This document shows positions 34,062 to 44,822 of a stretch of DNA of 64,000 nucleotides, piece by piece. The position numbers and the translations under genes were made by a program. The notes under the pieces are model-generated. The model saw nothing but the letters and a program-made list of their open reading frames with translations, did no database searches and was not told the origin of the DNA. The DNA lies in the NCBI GenBank assembly GCA_941918925.1, contig OW799236.1, forward strand, positions 86,330,213 to 86,394,212, written 5' to 3'. How positions within the stretch are numbered: position 1 is the first letter of the stretch; each line of letters opens with the position of its first letter. The DNA comes from Phyto melanocephala. Lineage: Eukaryota; Arthropoda; Insecta; Diptera; Rhinophoridae.

Positions 34062-35495
34062 GTTAGGTTAAATTCGGCAGCCGCCAGAAGGCATAGCTCA
34101 CTTGGGTCCTCCGAGGGTCCCGTAGTGATACCGTAGCCATCAACGCCCGTTCGTCTATGTCCTCTGGCTGTCGTTCCTCAGCCATCCTGTCCTGTTTAAA
34201 AAGGTGTGGATCTTTCCCAGATCAACTTCGGAAAGACAAGTTTTACTTACAAGTATTCGCTGACCTAGAATCTGGTGTCTCAGGTTCCCGAATGCAGGAC
34301 AATTACAGAGAAGATGTTCAGTTGTCTCCTCCTCTTCCTTGTTATCGCAACTTTTGCAGAAGTCGTTGTAAGGGATATTCAGCCTTTTCGCATGTGTACC
34401 TATAGGCCAGTGTCCGGTAATGACCGCTATGAGGATCCTAAGGTGGATTCGGGGCATATTTACTGCATATTGCGTCCTATGCACATCCATGTCAGGCCAG
34501 ATCTTTCTGGTTTCCAAACTAGTGGGTTCTCTCACCCATCTTTCCTCGGCATCTAAATATAATCGATGCGAGATTAGCTGCTTACCCTTCGATAAGGGAA
34601 TACCCAAAGCACAACTGGATTCAACCGAATCTAAGGTAGTACTGGCTTTTGCAAGTGCATCAGCTCTATTATAACCATCAATATCCCCATGTCCTGGAAC
34701 CCACACAAGGGTAACCGTCGAATGTCTCGCTATATCCTCAAGAGAAACCCGGCATTCCTGGGCAATTTTAGATGTGCTGTACACACTCTCAAGGGACCTA
34801 ATAGCCGCCTTGCTGTCAGTAAATATATAAATATCCCTGCCAGATATTTCATTATACTGAATCTGTTCCGCGGCTGTCCTAATAGCCATTAGTTCAGCCT
34901 GTATCGCGCTACAATAATCCGGTAGCCTAAGGGACAATTCCAAACCCAACTGGATCGAAAAGATACCACATCCAATTACAGCATGTGATTTCGATCCGTC
35001 AGTAAATATTTAAAGTATAAATTCTTCGGAGGTTGGAGGCCGTTGTCGTATTCAGATCTATCCAGTATATTCGTCACGAAACTCGGATCAAATGCTGGTT
35101 CAGGTACCTTGTAATCAATAGGAGAAGCAATATTGATCATACCCAAAATTCTTGCATGTCCATAATTCACATACTTCCATGCCCTTGTGGCATTCAGCCT
35201 CAGTGTGGTGTCCGTAGCCATCTGCTTAGCCAGGATGTCTGGTGGTAACCAGTTCAAAATAGTGAACAGTGCCTTAGATGGTGTGGTCCTAAGAGCACCT
35301 GTTATCATAATCGCAGCCATTCTCATAATACGTTCGAATCTGTCCTGGTGGATTCTCTTCTCCAGAGCCACCCACCAGACTGCCGCTCCGTAATAAAGAA
35401 TTGGTCTGACGACAGAATCGTATAGCCAGTATAAGTTCCTGGGGTTAATACCCCAATTAAGGCCAATTTCCCTCTTGCAGCAGTATAATACAGTT
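34062..35495 (-). mobile_element. 5'-truncated LOA/I-type LINE with 12-bp target duplication
   Basis: A minus-strand insertion is flanked by a perfect direct repeat GTTGTAACATTA (34050-34061 and 35496-35507). It contains the end of ORF2 and a short 3' UTR with the sequence CGGTATCACTACGGGACC. The long exact duplication indicates a fairly recent target-primed insertion. Confidence 0.88.
34155..35494 (-). pseudogene. LINE ORF2 C-terminus: RT thumb and RNase H, one frameshift
   Basis: Read on the minus strand from 35494 (NLYWLYDSVVRPILYYGAAV), it continues EKRIHQDRFERIMRMAAIMI and PPDILAKQMA. After a frameshift near 35010 the RNase H domain begins FTDGSKSH. It keeps all expected acidic residues in FTDGSK, AELMAI and FTDSKAAI, plus WVPGHGDIDGYNRAD. 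It ends with a CKSCDNKEEEETTEHLLCNC zinc-knuckle-like motif and a stop at 34155. Apart from the frameshift the frame is clean. Confidence 0.88.
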
Positions 35496-35509
35496 GTTGT
35501 AACATTAAG

Positions 35510-37050
35510 AAGACATTTAATTTCAATGAAAGTTTGATTATTTCACAAAAAAAAAAATTCATTGAAGAGGAATCCCAATTTTTATATGCATCTTGTAAGT
35601 ATTATGAGTGAGTTTCGAAAATACAAACAAATTAAATTTTGAAATGTTATTTAAATTGCTTCTGAAAGTAAATATTATTTTAAGTGCATACATACTTAAA
35701 TCTTTTTTTTTTTTCTTTCAATGACTTGGTGTAATTTTTTTATTGCTGTATTTTGAACCTTGGTCATACATATTTTGTATACATGAAGTCTGACATTTGA
35801 AATGAATGAGAATTAAAATGTAATAGATGCCACTTGAACAACATAACCACTGTAAACTGTCAACATCTGTCCGCTCTTATTGAGCAACTCTTTAGATAAT
35901 TTACTTTTAATGTAATGATCAGGCTTCTAGCGATTCCCCTTTAGTATAAAGTTAAATCGACTTAGAAACTCATGATAATTACTTTATACCGGTATTAAAC
36001 ACTTCTTTAAAAGGTTTTACAAACATCATCAACAAACGTATTATACTCCAACTACTTATGGTATAGTAGGAAATCCACAGAAACATGTGTAAAAAGCAAA
36101 AAAAAACACAGGTGTTAACTAAATAACAATATAAATATGACGAAAAACTAACTAAACAAACGTAAAAAATATTGTGTAAACAATTAAATAAAACAAAATC
36201 ATCATTACGATCGAAAATTATAATAATGAAGTTATAGGTAGAAGATGAAAAATGAAATAGTGACCGAATAAGTAAAAGAAATGGGTCTGCGTTTATGGCA
36301 AGTTCCTGTCATTTTAATGGCAATAAAACAGCAACAACTAAAGCAATAAAAAGAAAACTACAAGTGCAATAAGTAGTAAAATTTAAATAATATTTAAATT
36401 TTGACTACAAATTTTATGCACATACATATGTAAGTATATATGTTAAACGTTTTCGTGTTTAACTAAAAGTGTATTCGTTTGTATGATTATAAAAAGTATT
36501 CGGCCACATATGAGCCATGTGCCTATTGTTGTTTTTGTTTGTTTAAAAATGTAGTAATTTCCGACCTACGAAAACACTAAACTGACAAGTAGCTGGACAG
36601 TAAACCATGTGTATGTAATGTATTAACAATTATGTTTGCTACACTGAAAAAAAATGAGATAAATCTAGGGATATTGATATTAAATTGTTAAATGGAAACC
36701 TATGGAACCTATGATCAGCACATATAAAAAATCCGTCATAAAGATCAACTATTTTCTTTCGATCATACGAGCATAAAAAAGATAACTTCAAAATATATTG
36801 CTGATAAAAATTTTTATTATTTACTGGCATTATTCGAAATGAATTTAAGCCTCTTTTAAAAACAAATAAACTCTCTCCAAACTGCAGTTACCTGATGAAT
36901 TAATATGCCTTGAAATAAAGCTTATTTTTTAAACTTTAGACGGGGACAAAGACAATTCTAAGTGGTTGCATATATCTCCCAGAATCATCTAGTTACGCCA
37001 ATGACGAAGAATAAAATAAGTACTCGCAAGTAATTTCGCTAAAAAAATTT
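35510..37050. other. Intergenic, no recognised feature
   Basis: AT-rich, with only short frames. No repeat partner was noticed in the window. Confidence 0.4.
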
Positions 37051-37057
37051 TTATAGC

Positions 37058-37389
37058 GAAAGGCCAATGTAAGCGGCATGCGACAGCGGTCAGCATGGTC
37101 ATGAAAATGTTCATAAGCAAATTTTGACACATTGAATTTAATTCAATTTGGCAATGCCGTTAAAAGCGGAAGAGCGGCAATGTTGAATTTAGTTTAGTTG
37201 TGTTACTAATTTTTACTATTGTTTACATAAGTATGTACAAATGTAAATATCTTTTCAGAAACCTTTTGTCAAACAAGATGAAAAAATATAAGAGACCAGT
37301 ATGTAAAATTAGTCGCATTCATTTGCCTACCACAATAAATTCAAGCGGCATATATAACCGCTGCCGCATGCCGCTTACATTGGCCTTTC
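37058..37389. mobile_element. MITE with long GC-richer TIRs
   Basis: The left end GAAAGGCCAATGTAAGCGGC and its right counterpart form an inverted repeat of about 32 bp with one mismatch. The interior repeats GCGGCA/GGCAATG motifs. I could not find a matching target duplication. Just outside the left end, TTTCGCTA and TAGCGAAA form a second small palindrome (37034-37061). Confidence 0.7.
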
Positions 37390-38445
37390 ACCATTACATT
37401 GTCCTTTACGCTTTAAATATGTGGCCAATAGTTTTTACTGCCTGTACAGCTTAAAAATTCAATTACGATTTATTTCTGGTTTTCAGTACAGAAAGGGCTT
37501 GTTTTATAGAATCAAGTACAAGACTATAAAAATTAGAATTAACTTCTTAAATTAAGTCTTATTTCTCTCAAATTAAATACAAACTTATATTTTTTAGACA
37601 TTTGCTCAGACAAACACAATCTATAAAATATCAAGTATGTTTTCATAATTCTCATTTTGTTTATCATACTTTAGCTATAGTAATAATGTTTACGACAATA
37701 ACGCTTTACCAGTTTACGAGTTAACTAACGTTTCATGCTTTGTCCGGTTTTTTTATTTTTAAACAACAGTATCGCTGAATAAATGTCAATGGGTAAGTAA
37801 TAAAGATATTGTACTATGCAACGATCAAACCAAGTTACGCAATCTTGAGACAAGCGCATTTTCTGATTAATTCAGTCTCGTTCATACTTGATTGAATATT
37901 GTTCTAAGCTCACGTCAAGTACGGTTTCGCGCTTAAATCATGCTAATAATTCTCAAAATCAAACTTTATTCGTTGAGAATGAAGCGACAAATGAACTTGC
38001 AATGAGTCCAGAACATTAAGTTGCTCTGCGGATATTAAGTTTCAGCGTTGTCAACTTTAAAATTTTAAAAAGCACTATAACCCAGGAAAAAACGCGTCAT
38101 TCTCAAAAAAAAAGCACTAAATTGATAATTTGTAAATTATTTTTTTATTTATTTAATAAAATTATACATTTTTATAAATTTTCGTTAAAAATAAGACATT
38201 TTTAAATGTATATCAGAATAAAGAACAAAAAAATTTACAAAAATCAAACAACGAATATCTTTTAGTCAGTCAGTAGAGATTTACATAGATACATATATTT
38301 ATATGAAAATAAAAATAAACAAAAACATTGGAAAAATTATTATAGTAATTATCTATTCACAATATATCTCAGGAGTGATGCATTGTAAGAAATTTATTTC
38401 AACATTGAGAAAAAATTACGACAGGATTAATTTTTCCATACCTGA

Positions 38446-38573
38446 GGCTCAATTCTCGTTCTGTGAAACTGTGAAATGAAAAAGTTTTTGTATAGCAAAG
38501 GGTATGGTGGCACCATATGATATTACACACAAAAACTTTTCAGTTCACAGTTTCACAGAACGATAATTGAGCC
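38446..38573. mobile_element. 128-bp hairpin MITE with 5-bp duplication
   Basis: The two halves are near-perfect inverted repeats of about 60 bp, starting GGCTCAATTMTCGTTCTGTG. They are flanked by CCTGA on both sides (38441-38445 and 38574-38578). A transcript would fold into one long hairpin. No ORF. Confidence 0.75.
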
Positions 38574-38803
38574 CCTGATGCATTTATCCGACGTTTTATA
38601 AACATATGTGAATTTGTTGTACAAAATATTAAAGAAATTATTCACCAAATAAGTACAACTATTATTTAATATTTAAATAGTTTTATATTACATATTAGAG
38701 TAATTAAATAGAAATATTTCTAACTAAAAATTATGAAAAATTTTAATAAACTTGCAGTTTAATAATTCGATTAGGATTTAAGCTTTTCTCTGTGTAAATA
38801 ATA

Positions 38804-39004
38804 TCAAATATCAATGTTAAAGTCTATTATTTCTTCATTATTATCACTATCATCTGGCCACAACATAGTCTTAATTTGGTAGGTTTCGCAACAGAAATTT
38901 TCCCGTTTAAGCCCATTTTTAATGTGAAGTAAGGCATTAACTGAATTTAAAGACATTCGGTTGCGTATTTTAGATTTAAACACAATATAATATAATAACG
39001 GCAA
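38804..39004 (-). pseudogene. hAT transposase C-terminal remnant
   Basis: A 66-codon frame on the minus strand carries RNRMSLNSVNALLHIKNGLK and CCETYQ, resembling the C-terminal hAT dimerisation segment, followed by an acidic tail. No upstream catalytic region is left in the element, so it is a remnant. Family recognition is from memory. Confidence 0.5.
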
Positions 39005-39126
39005 TATTAGCTAATGCTTCAAAGGGATTTAAGTAACCTGCATCTTTGTACGATTTAACTTCAATCCAAAAATCAATTCAATATTTTGCCATTGGTAATG
39101 GTAAAATATCTTCTTTTGTATGTGAT

Positions 39127-39872
39127 CAAGGCATATCCATAAGGTATATGCATCGCGGCAACAAACACAACAATAAAAAACACATGTATTTTGTTTTTGT
39201 ATATATGCCGGCATTTGTCAAACAATTTTTTTTATTTTCTTCTTAAATTTGATTAACTTTTAAAAAACTTTAAAGCGAAAACTTTTTATTCACGATTTTG
39301 TATTTTTTTAAATGTTTTAAACCAAATGAAATTGCGAATTATTTGTTGTATAATTAAATTAAAAAAATTAAGTTTGACAACTGCAGGCATGACTTTTAAA
39401 AAAAGTTAGCAACGTTCAAAGCGAACTCATACAGGTGAAATTATCAGCACATGATGATGGGGAAACACAATGTCTAAATTTGTTGAATTCTCCTTTATTC
39501 TATTTATTAATGAAGGAATGGAAAATTAGATTTTGGATTCCGAATTAAACATTTAACTTAATTGTGCTTTTTATGATAATAAGTTTACCAAATTTATGTA
39601 TATTTGTTGTTCTTGCACCATTTATAATGTGCTTCACAAGCACATATCCTTTTTTTAATAAAATTTTATTGAATTATACATATAAAAACAACTTTTCCAT
39701 CCTTGTTATACAAACTGGCCTTGAAAGAAAAAATACCCCTAAAAATTTGCTTTGTTGTATCAATTCGCCGTTGCATATACCTGTATGAATATGCCTTGGT
39801 AACGCTTATAAAATGTACATAAAAAAAAAACAGTCAGCTGATTAGATACGAGTACCTTATGGATATGCCTTG
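39127..39872. mobile_element. hAT-like MITE of the CAAGGC group, host of a nested copy
   Basis: Perfect 19-bp TIRs CAAGGCATATCCATAAGGT are flanked by a perfect 8-bp duplication TATGTGAT (39119-39126 and 39873-39880). The interior differs from the 378-bp family, so only the ends are shared. It is interrupted by 39417-39798. Confidence 0.8.
39417..39798 (+). mobile_element. Older 382-bp relative of the 378-bp hAT-like MITE
   Basis: It aligns along its whole length with 20549-20926 but with many substitutions and a changed left end (CAAAGCGAACTCATACAGG). The flanks GCAACGTT and GTAACGCT (39409-39416 and 39799-39806) look like a decayed 8-bp duplication with 6 of 8 bases matching. Confidence 0.75.
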
Positions 39873-40389
39873 TATGTGATAAAACATTTCTAACATTAAT
39901 TATGTTAATTTTACTCAAAATTTCAAAGTTTTCTGGTAAAATTTTTAAACGTTTAAAGTTGTGGGACGCTAATAGTTTGCTTTAAGGTTTATTCATTTAT
40001 AAGATGATAGAAAGAGGAATTTCTTTTATTCACATTCACCTCATATGCATATATGTATAAAGTTAGACATTTTGAAACAAAACCTTTCTGGGCAATCAAT
40101 AACATCTTATAAATAATTAAATTTTTAGTGTAATATTATTTTTTTGCTGAGTTGCATGTAATTGTACTATAAGTTACATTTTGGTAGATGTATATAAATT
40201 TACACTTACAAAAAATTTTTTTTCAATTAATATATTTGAATTTTAGTGTTTGGTGTCACCGAAATAAAAAGAAAATCACTAAAAACTAAAAAAAAAATCA
40301 CCAAGCACTGTCTCACAATTTTTCCGCTTTCGAAATGTTAAAAATCACCAAAAACGGTGATAAAATCACCGAGTTGACAACGCTGTTAA

Positions 40390-40990
40390 GTTTGTGCAAA
40401 GGTTTTTTTATTTAATAGGTAGACCCTTATCTATCAGAGAGTAGGAATAGGAACCACGTGCAGACAGGCTATAAAGAGAAAATAGTATCAGTTATGAGCA
40501 CTACAATTGTTGTCAATCGCATAATTTAGTTAGTTGATAGTAGAATTTGACGTACCCTGAGATTCTTAGTTCAGTGCATTGGTGAGAGGACAATACATCA
40601 AAATCGAGAAAGATAATATTTGCAAAAAGTGCCTATTCAAAGGTAAGATAACAAAACATATTATGTGTTACATAATTAGTGCAAGTGCTTTAAAAACCTT
40701 AGTCATAAGCAAATGCTGACGATTACAAATGATTCTGTTAGAACGAATATCGAAAATCACAATTCGTCTGTCAGAAATCACTATGGTCTAGAGCAAAAGC
40801 ATTTGATAGCGAGGATCTCTTTTAATTGAGGAATCCATCGATACCAGTCAGAGGTCAGAAATCACTATGTAGAGAAAAGTGGTTGGATAATGAATCCATG
40901 TTGGTAGTGGTCTGCACTGGTATCAAACCAAAAACGCATTACAGTTTTACACAATTTTCTTCTCATTAGTATAAAATACGTATTTAAGTT
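40390..40990. other. Intergenic, no recognised feature
   Basis: No ORF or repeat supported. Confidence 0.35.
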
Positions 40991-41039
40991 TTTTTAATCT
41001 TTATAATGATTTTATCCGCCTAAAAACATCCCATCGTAA

Positions 41040-41667
41040 AAACATCGGCTATAGACTCCGAAACCGTAAAGCCGATCAGACTCAAACTTTGGCAAGTTGT
41101 TGTACACATTCCAGGGAGTGTTTATGGGTGGTAAAAAGTGGGCGGGGCTACGCCCATAAAAAAGTTAGAATTTTGAGGTACCTGCACTGGACAGATTTTT
41201 CTGAAACTTTGCACACATATTGAGCTGTCATGACTATACAGTCTCGTGATTAGAAAAGTGGGCAGTGTCACCCCCATTTAAAATAAGTTATTATTTTTAG
41301 CTATTTCCACGCATTCCAATGGTTCCCACCGATTTGACTTTCAACTTTAAGCGACTACAGTTTCCAGTTCGCCTTGCCTTCGCTATTACCATTAACAAAA
41401 CACAAGGACAATCCCTACGTGTTGCAGGATTGATTTTGAAAAATCCCTGCTTATCACATGACCAGCTGTACGTCGCATGCTCTAGAGTGGGAACACCAAC
41501 AAACTTGTTCATTTTTACAGCAAATAGAAAAACCAAAAATATTTTATACCCACTTGCATTACAATAAAAATCAATAAAATATTATTTTTAATACATATAT
41601 TCAATTGAAGTTCAGAATGCATTTTTATTCATTATGGGGTATAGCAACGCGCACCAGGTTTGGCTAG
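41040..41667 (+). mobile_element. Helitron fragment with helicase C-terminus
   Basis: It has tandem GTGGGCGGGGCTACGCCC-type units, then the helicase tail, then a 3' end GCAACGCGCACCAGGTTTGG-CTAG followed by T. The 5' TCTATATATA end is missing. It sits in the AT-rich core of a DINE-1-like copy, as the Helitron at 56456-57208 does. Confidence 0.75.
41319..41567 (+). pseudogene. Helitron Pif1-type helicase, C-terminal 80 residues
   Basis: The open frame TDLTFNFKRLQFPVRLAFAI runs into TINKTQGQSLRVAG, LYVACSRVGTPTNLFIFTA and ILYPLALQ. This is the last helicase motif region of animal Helitron Rep/helicase proteins. No stops interrupt it, but the Rep domain and the rest of the helicase are absent. 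Confidence 0.8.
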
Positions 41668-42399
41668 TTAAATATAAAAACAAAAAATAATTGTGTGTCT
41701 AAACCGGAATTCGATTCCAGGCTCGCTCTAACCACAATACCCCGTTTGTATGAATGAATGTTGTGAAAAAACGAGGTAGTCTTGGTTTTTCCCTCATATC
41801 TCAGTTGTTTATGAACCGATTTTTCTATGTCGTGGGGCTTCAAAAAACTGATTTCAACATACACACGTACAGACAAACATTGCTCAATCGACTTCCCTAT
41901 TCATAAGCTTTCAGAATATATATACTCTATGGGGTCGCAAATGAATAAATGTAAAAATTGCACACGAAATGACAAACCTGTACATACCCTTACACTCCCT
42001 GTGAAAGGTATAAAAATCTTATTTTGTACTTAATAACAATTTAATACCAGTTTTTCTTAACATGTATTTTATACAACTTGTGTTAATCAAACGTACCTTT
42101 TTTAAAAAACAAATTTTGGTGTCGTAAAAGAAATGGAAATCACTTACTCTAGTAAATGGCTAATAAGCATATATTCATCCGTCCAAAAAACCATATGTCA
42201 ATATTATTATGTATGTGTTTGTTTGTCTACACCCTGCAGATAATACTGAACTACGTGGTTCATTAGTGCTGAAATGGACCACGTACAATATGGTTATATT
42301 TAATGCAGTTATGGCCTATATAAAACAAATGTTTGTAGTTAAATGACAAGTGTTAGTGTTTTAACGATTACGTATAGTGTTGCGAAGAAGTATACAATA

Positions 42400-44634
42400 G
42401 GTTTGTTCGACGTAAATCCGGGTAAAGTCCGGTAAAATGACAGTAAGCAAAAAATTCTCTCAGAAAACGATAAATTTACCCAAATTTGCTGGAACGCAAA
42501 AAAACACATTTCCAGCCCGAAAAAAAAACGTCAAAATTGTACAGCTGTTGTTCAGAGGTCCAGGTTGATATTCTCCCAGCCGGCTTACCGCCGTCGCCGA
42601 ATTATTTTTTTCGGATGAACCGCATCAGGCTATCTCGACTGATGACGTTAAATGTTTAGCAAAGTCCCTTTTTGCAAACTAGAAATGAGAGGCATATACT
42701 TTTCTCATTTTCTTTTAAAACTTTCTAAGCTTTTTACAATTAAGAAATTAATTTTTCTAATTTTTTTTGCTGTCGTATGGTGCTTTAATCGTATAACAAA
42801 CTACTAAAGAGATAATGAGATGAAAAAAATGATATGAAATATAAAAAAAATATATAAAAAAGTTAAAGAAAAATAAATTGTACTATGTACGCACTTCAAC
42901 TCATTGCTACCAAATTTCGACTGTCTGCTTTTCAGTTTCCCTATTGTAAAAGGGGACTTAGCACTAAGTTTCAATGAAATAGAGCTCTGTTATGTCCGCA
43001 ATCAAACAATAGAGTATATATATATTACGGCTGCACTAAAAATTACAAGAAAAATATATTAACATATATCGTTGTTTTTTCAACTCGTTTTCATTCGTTC
43101 GTATATGGTTATACGAAATCAATTTAATTTTCTATTATAAAAAAGCGGAAATTTCTGTATGATAACTTTAAAATAGTTTAATCATTATTAGGTTTGATAT
43201 AAGAAATTATATTGAGTTTTACTAAAATATATCCTGGATCAATACTCTGTTATAAAAAATAGTGGAATGCTAAGTTTTTATACCCTTCACCTGTGGTGCA
43301 CAAGGGTATATATAGGTTTGTCATTCCGTTTGTAATTTCTACAATTTTCATTTCCGACCCCATAAAGTATATATTTTCTGAAAGCTTATGAATAGAGGAG
43401 TCGATTAAGCCCTGACCGTCTGTCCGTCTGTGTCCGTGTGTTGGTTGAAATCAACTTTTAGAAGCAACTATATGTTCCTCAGATCTGTATATGGTATCAA
43501 TCTCTTGGAAATATCCAGGAATGAATCGCTATTGAAATTCAGCACAATCGCCCAATAACTTTCTAAGATATGAGCAAAAAACCACGACCACCTCGTTTTT
43601 TTTTTCACAATTACAACAACAACATACATACATACATACATACATACATACATGTAAAAGACATACCAAACAAAAAAAAATTAAAAAAAAAAAAAAAATA
43701 AAAAAAACCAAAAAATTAATAAAAAAACTAAAAAAAAAAATTAAAAAAAAATTTTAAAAAATTTTTTAAAAATTATTCTAAAAAAATTTTTTAAAAATTA
43801 TTCTAAAAAAATTTTTTAAAAAAATTTAAAAGAAATATAAAAAAAAATAATAAAAAATATAAATAATATATTAAATAAAATAAAATAAAATTTTTTTGGC
43901 TCAGCTGGGATTCGATGCCACATTTATTCTAACGTGTACGTATGCACGTATTTTATATGAGATTGTTATTGCATGACTACACGTTGTGAAGGGTATATAA
44001 GATTCGGCACGGCCGAATATAGCACTGTTACTTGTTGTATTTGTAAAGATATGACTGCACAATATGATTAACGCAAAACCTACTTATTTTGTTAAAACAC
44101 TTATTTTCGTTTTTTTTTTTATTTTAATAATTTCTTAAACCAGCTCCAATCTACCGCCGGTAATTTTTGCACTTAGCCGCCACCACGCCGTTTTTCTACC
44201 AACAGCTTAGACCTCTGCTATTGCTAAAAAAATTGTTCAACAAATTTTTAGTTTTTAAGTTTAATGTTTGTTAAAGTATGTCCAAACAAACACTAAAGTG
44301 AAATGCATATTTTTTATTAGTTATTAAAATTATTCAAATTACAAAAACTCTATTTATATTCTCAGACAAAGTATATTCCATTGTTTACAAAAATAAAAAA
44401 TCTGTTCAACCTTTTATATTTTTACAATTTAAAAACAGCTGATTTAGTGATCTGACAGTTTTCCCATTTTACACACAAAAAAAGTACGGGTAAAGTCTGG
44501 TAAAAAGAGAAACACAAATTACTCTCTCATGAACGTTCTCATTTACCCAATTTAACCAATTTTCAACACAAGAAACGCTTTTCGGTAAAATTGGGAGCCC
44601 GCGGGTTCCCGCGGTAACGTACGTCGAACAAACC
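42400..44634. mobile_element. GGTTTGTTCGACGTA TIR element with TA duplication, middle layer
   Basis: Perfect 15-bp inverted ends GGTTTGTTCGACGTA are flanked by TA (42398-42399 and 44635-44636), pointing to the Tc1/mariner group. Both ends continue with GGGTAAAGTCYGGTAAAA-like subterminal repeats on one strand. No transposase is visible. A DINE-1-like copy at 43275-44036 is inserted inside. Confidence 0.7.
43275..44036 (-). mobile_element. DINE-1-like Helentron, near-complete, innermost layer
   Basis: On the minus strand it starts ACAAGTAACAGTGCTATATT with the TTCGGC-CGT-GCCGAA hairpin, then an A/T core of over 200 bp, the AGCTGGGATTCGATGCCAC block in the forward sense at 43898-43922, the (CATA)n at 43622-43652, the CACGGACACAGACGGACAG block and the terminal GAAGGGTATAAAAA. 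Because the AT-rich core is partly inverted relative to the ends, it may be a rearranged copy. Confidence 0.75.
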
Positions 44635-44822
44635 TAATATTCGTGTAGGACTAAGTAAGACAAAGAGTGCTCCGATGGGTTATATGGTTGACCGCTAGGA
44701 CATCGTAGTGCTAAATCGACCATGTTTTATTCATTCATTTGGAGGGATATTGCAGCAGACCTATTACGGAGCATACTTTACATGCGTATGGTATATATGG
44801 ACTAGTCGCGTTATCTGCAGGG

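Larger units (their letters stand above)
38043..40385 (-). mobile_element. 2.3-kb hAT element with transposase remnant
   Basis: Perfect 14-bp TIRs CAGCGTTGTCAACT / AGTTGACAACGCTG are flanked by a perfect 8-bp duplication TTAAGTTT (38035-38042 and 40386-40393). A minus-strand frame at 38804-39004 (RNRMSLNSVNALLHIKNGLK, then CC) resembles the extreme C-terminus of a hAT transposase dimerisation domain. Three younger elements lie inside: 38446-38573, 39127-39872 and, within the latter, 39417-39798. Its right end has repeated AAATCACC motifs. Confidence 0.8.
41000..42016 (+). mobile_element. DINE-1-like copy split by a Helitron
   Basis: Left of the Helitron only CTAAAAACATCCCATCGTAA of the DINE-1-like AT-rich core is clear. 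To the right the usual order resumes: GATTCCAGGCTCGCTCTAAC, ATATCTCAGTTGTTTATGAA, a single ACAGACAAAC block, ATAAGCTTTCAGAATATATA, ATGGGGTCG and GTGAAAGGTATAAAAA. Diverged from the 51499 copy. Confidence 0.65.
42232..44822. mobile_element. CCCTGCAG-family TIR element, outer layer of a triple nest
   Basis: The ends CCCTGCAGATAA and TTATCTGCAGGG are a perfect 12-bp inverted pair. Outside them CA or ACA may be the target duplication, but it is too short to be sure. The family also occurs at 9262-9472 and in part at about 1720-1890. Its own sequence is only about 167 bp on the left and 188 bp on the right; the rest is a later insertion. Confidence 0.65.

Noticed and set aside
43622..43652. Possible CRISPR-like or designed repeat
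   Set aside because: Simple (CATA)n microsatellite, part of the DINE-1-like element, in eukaryotic DNA.
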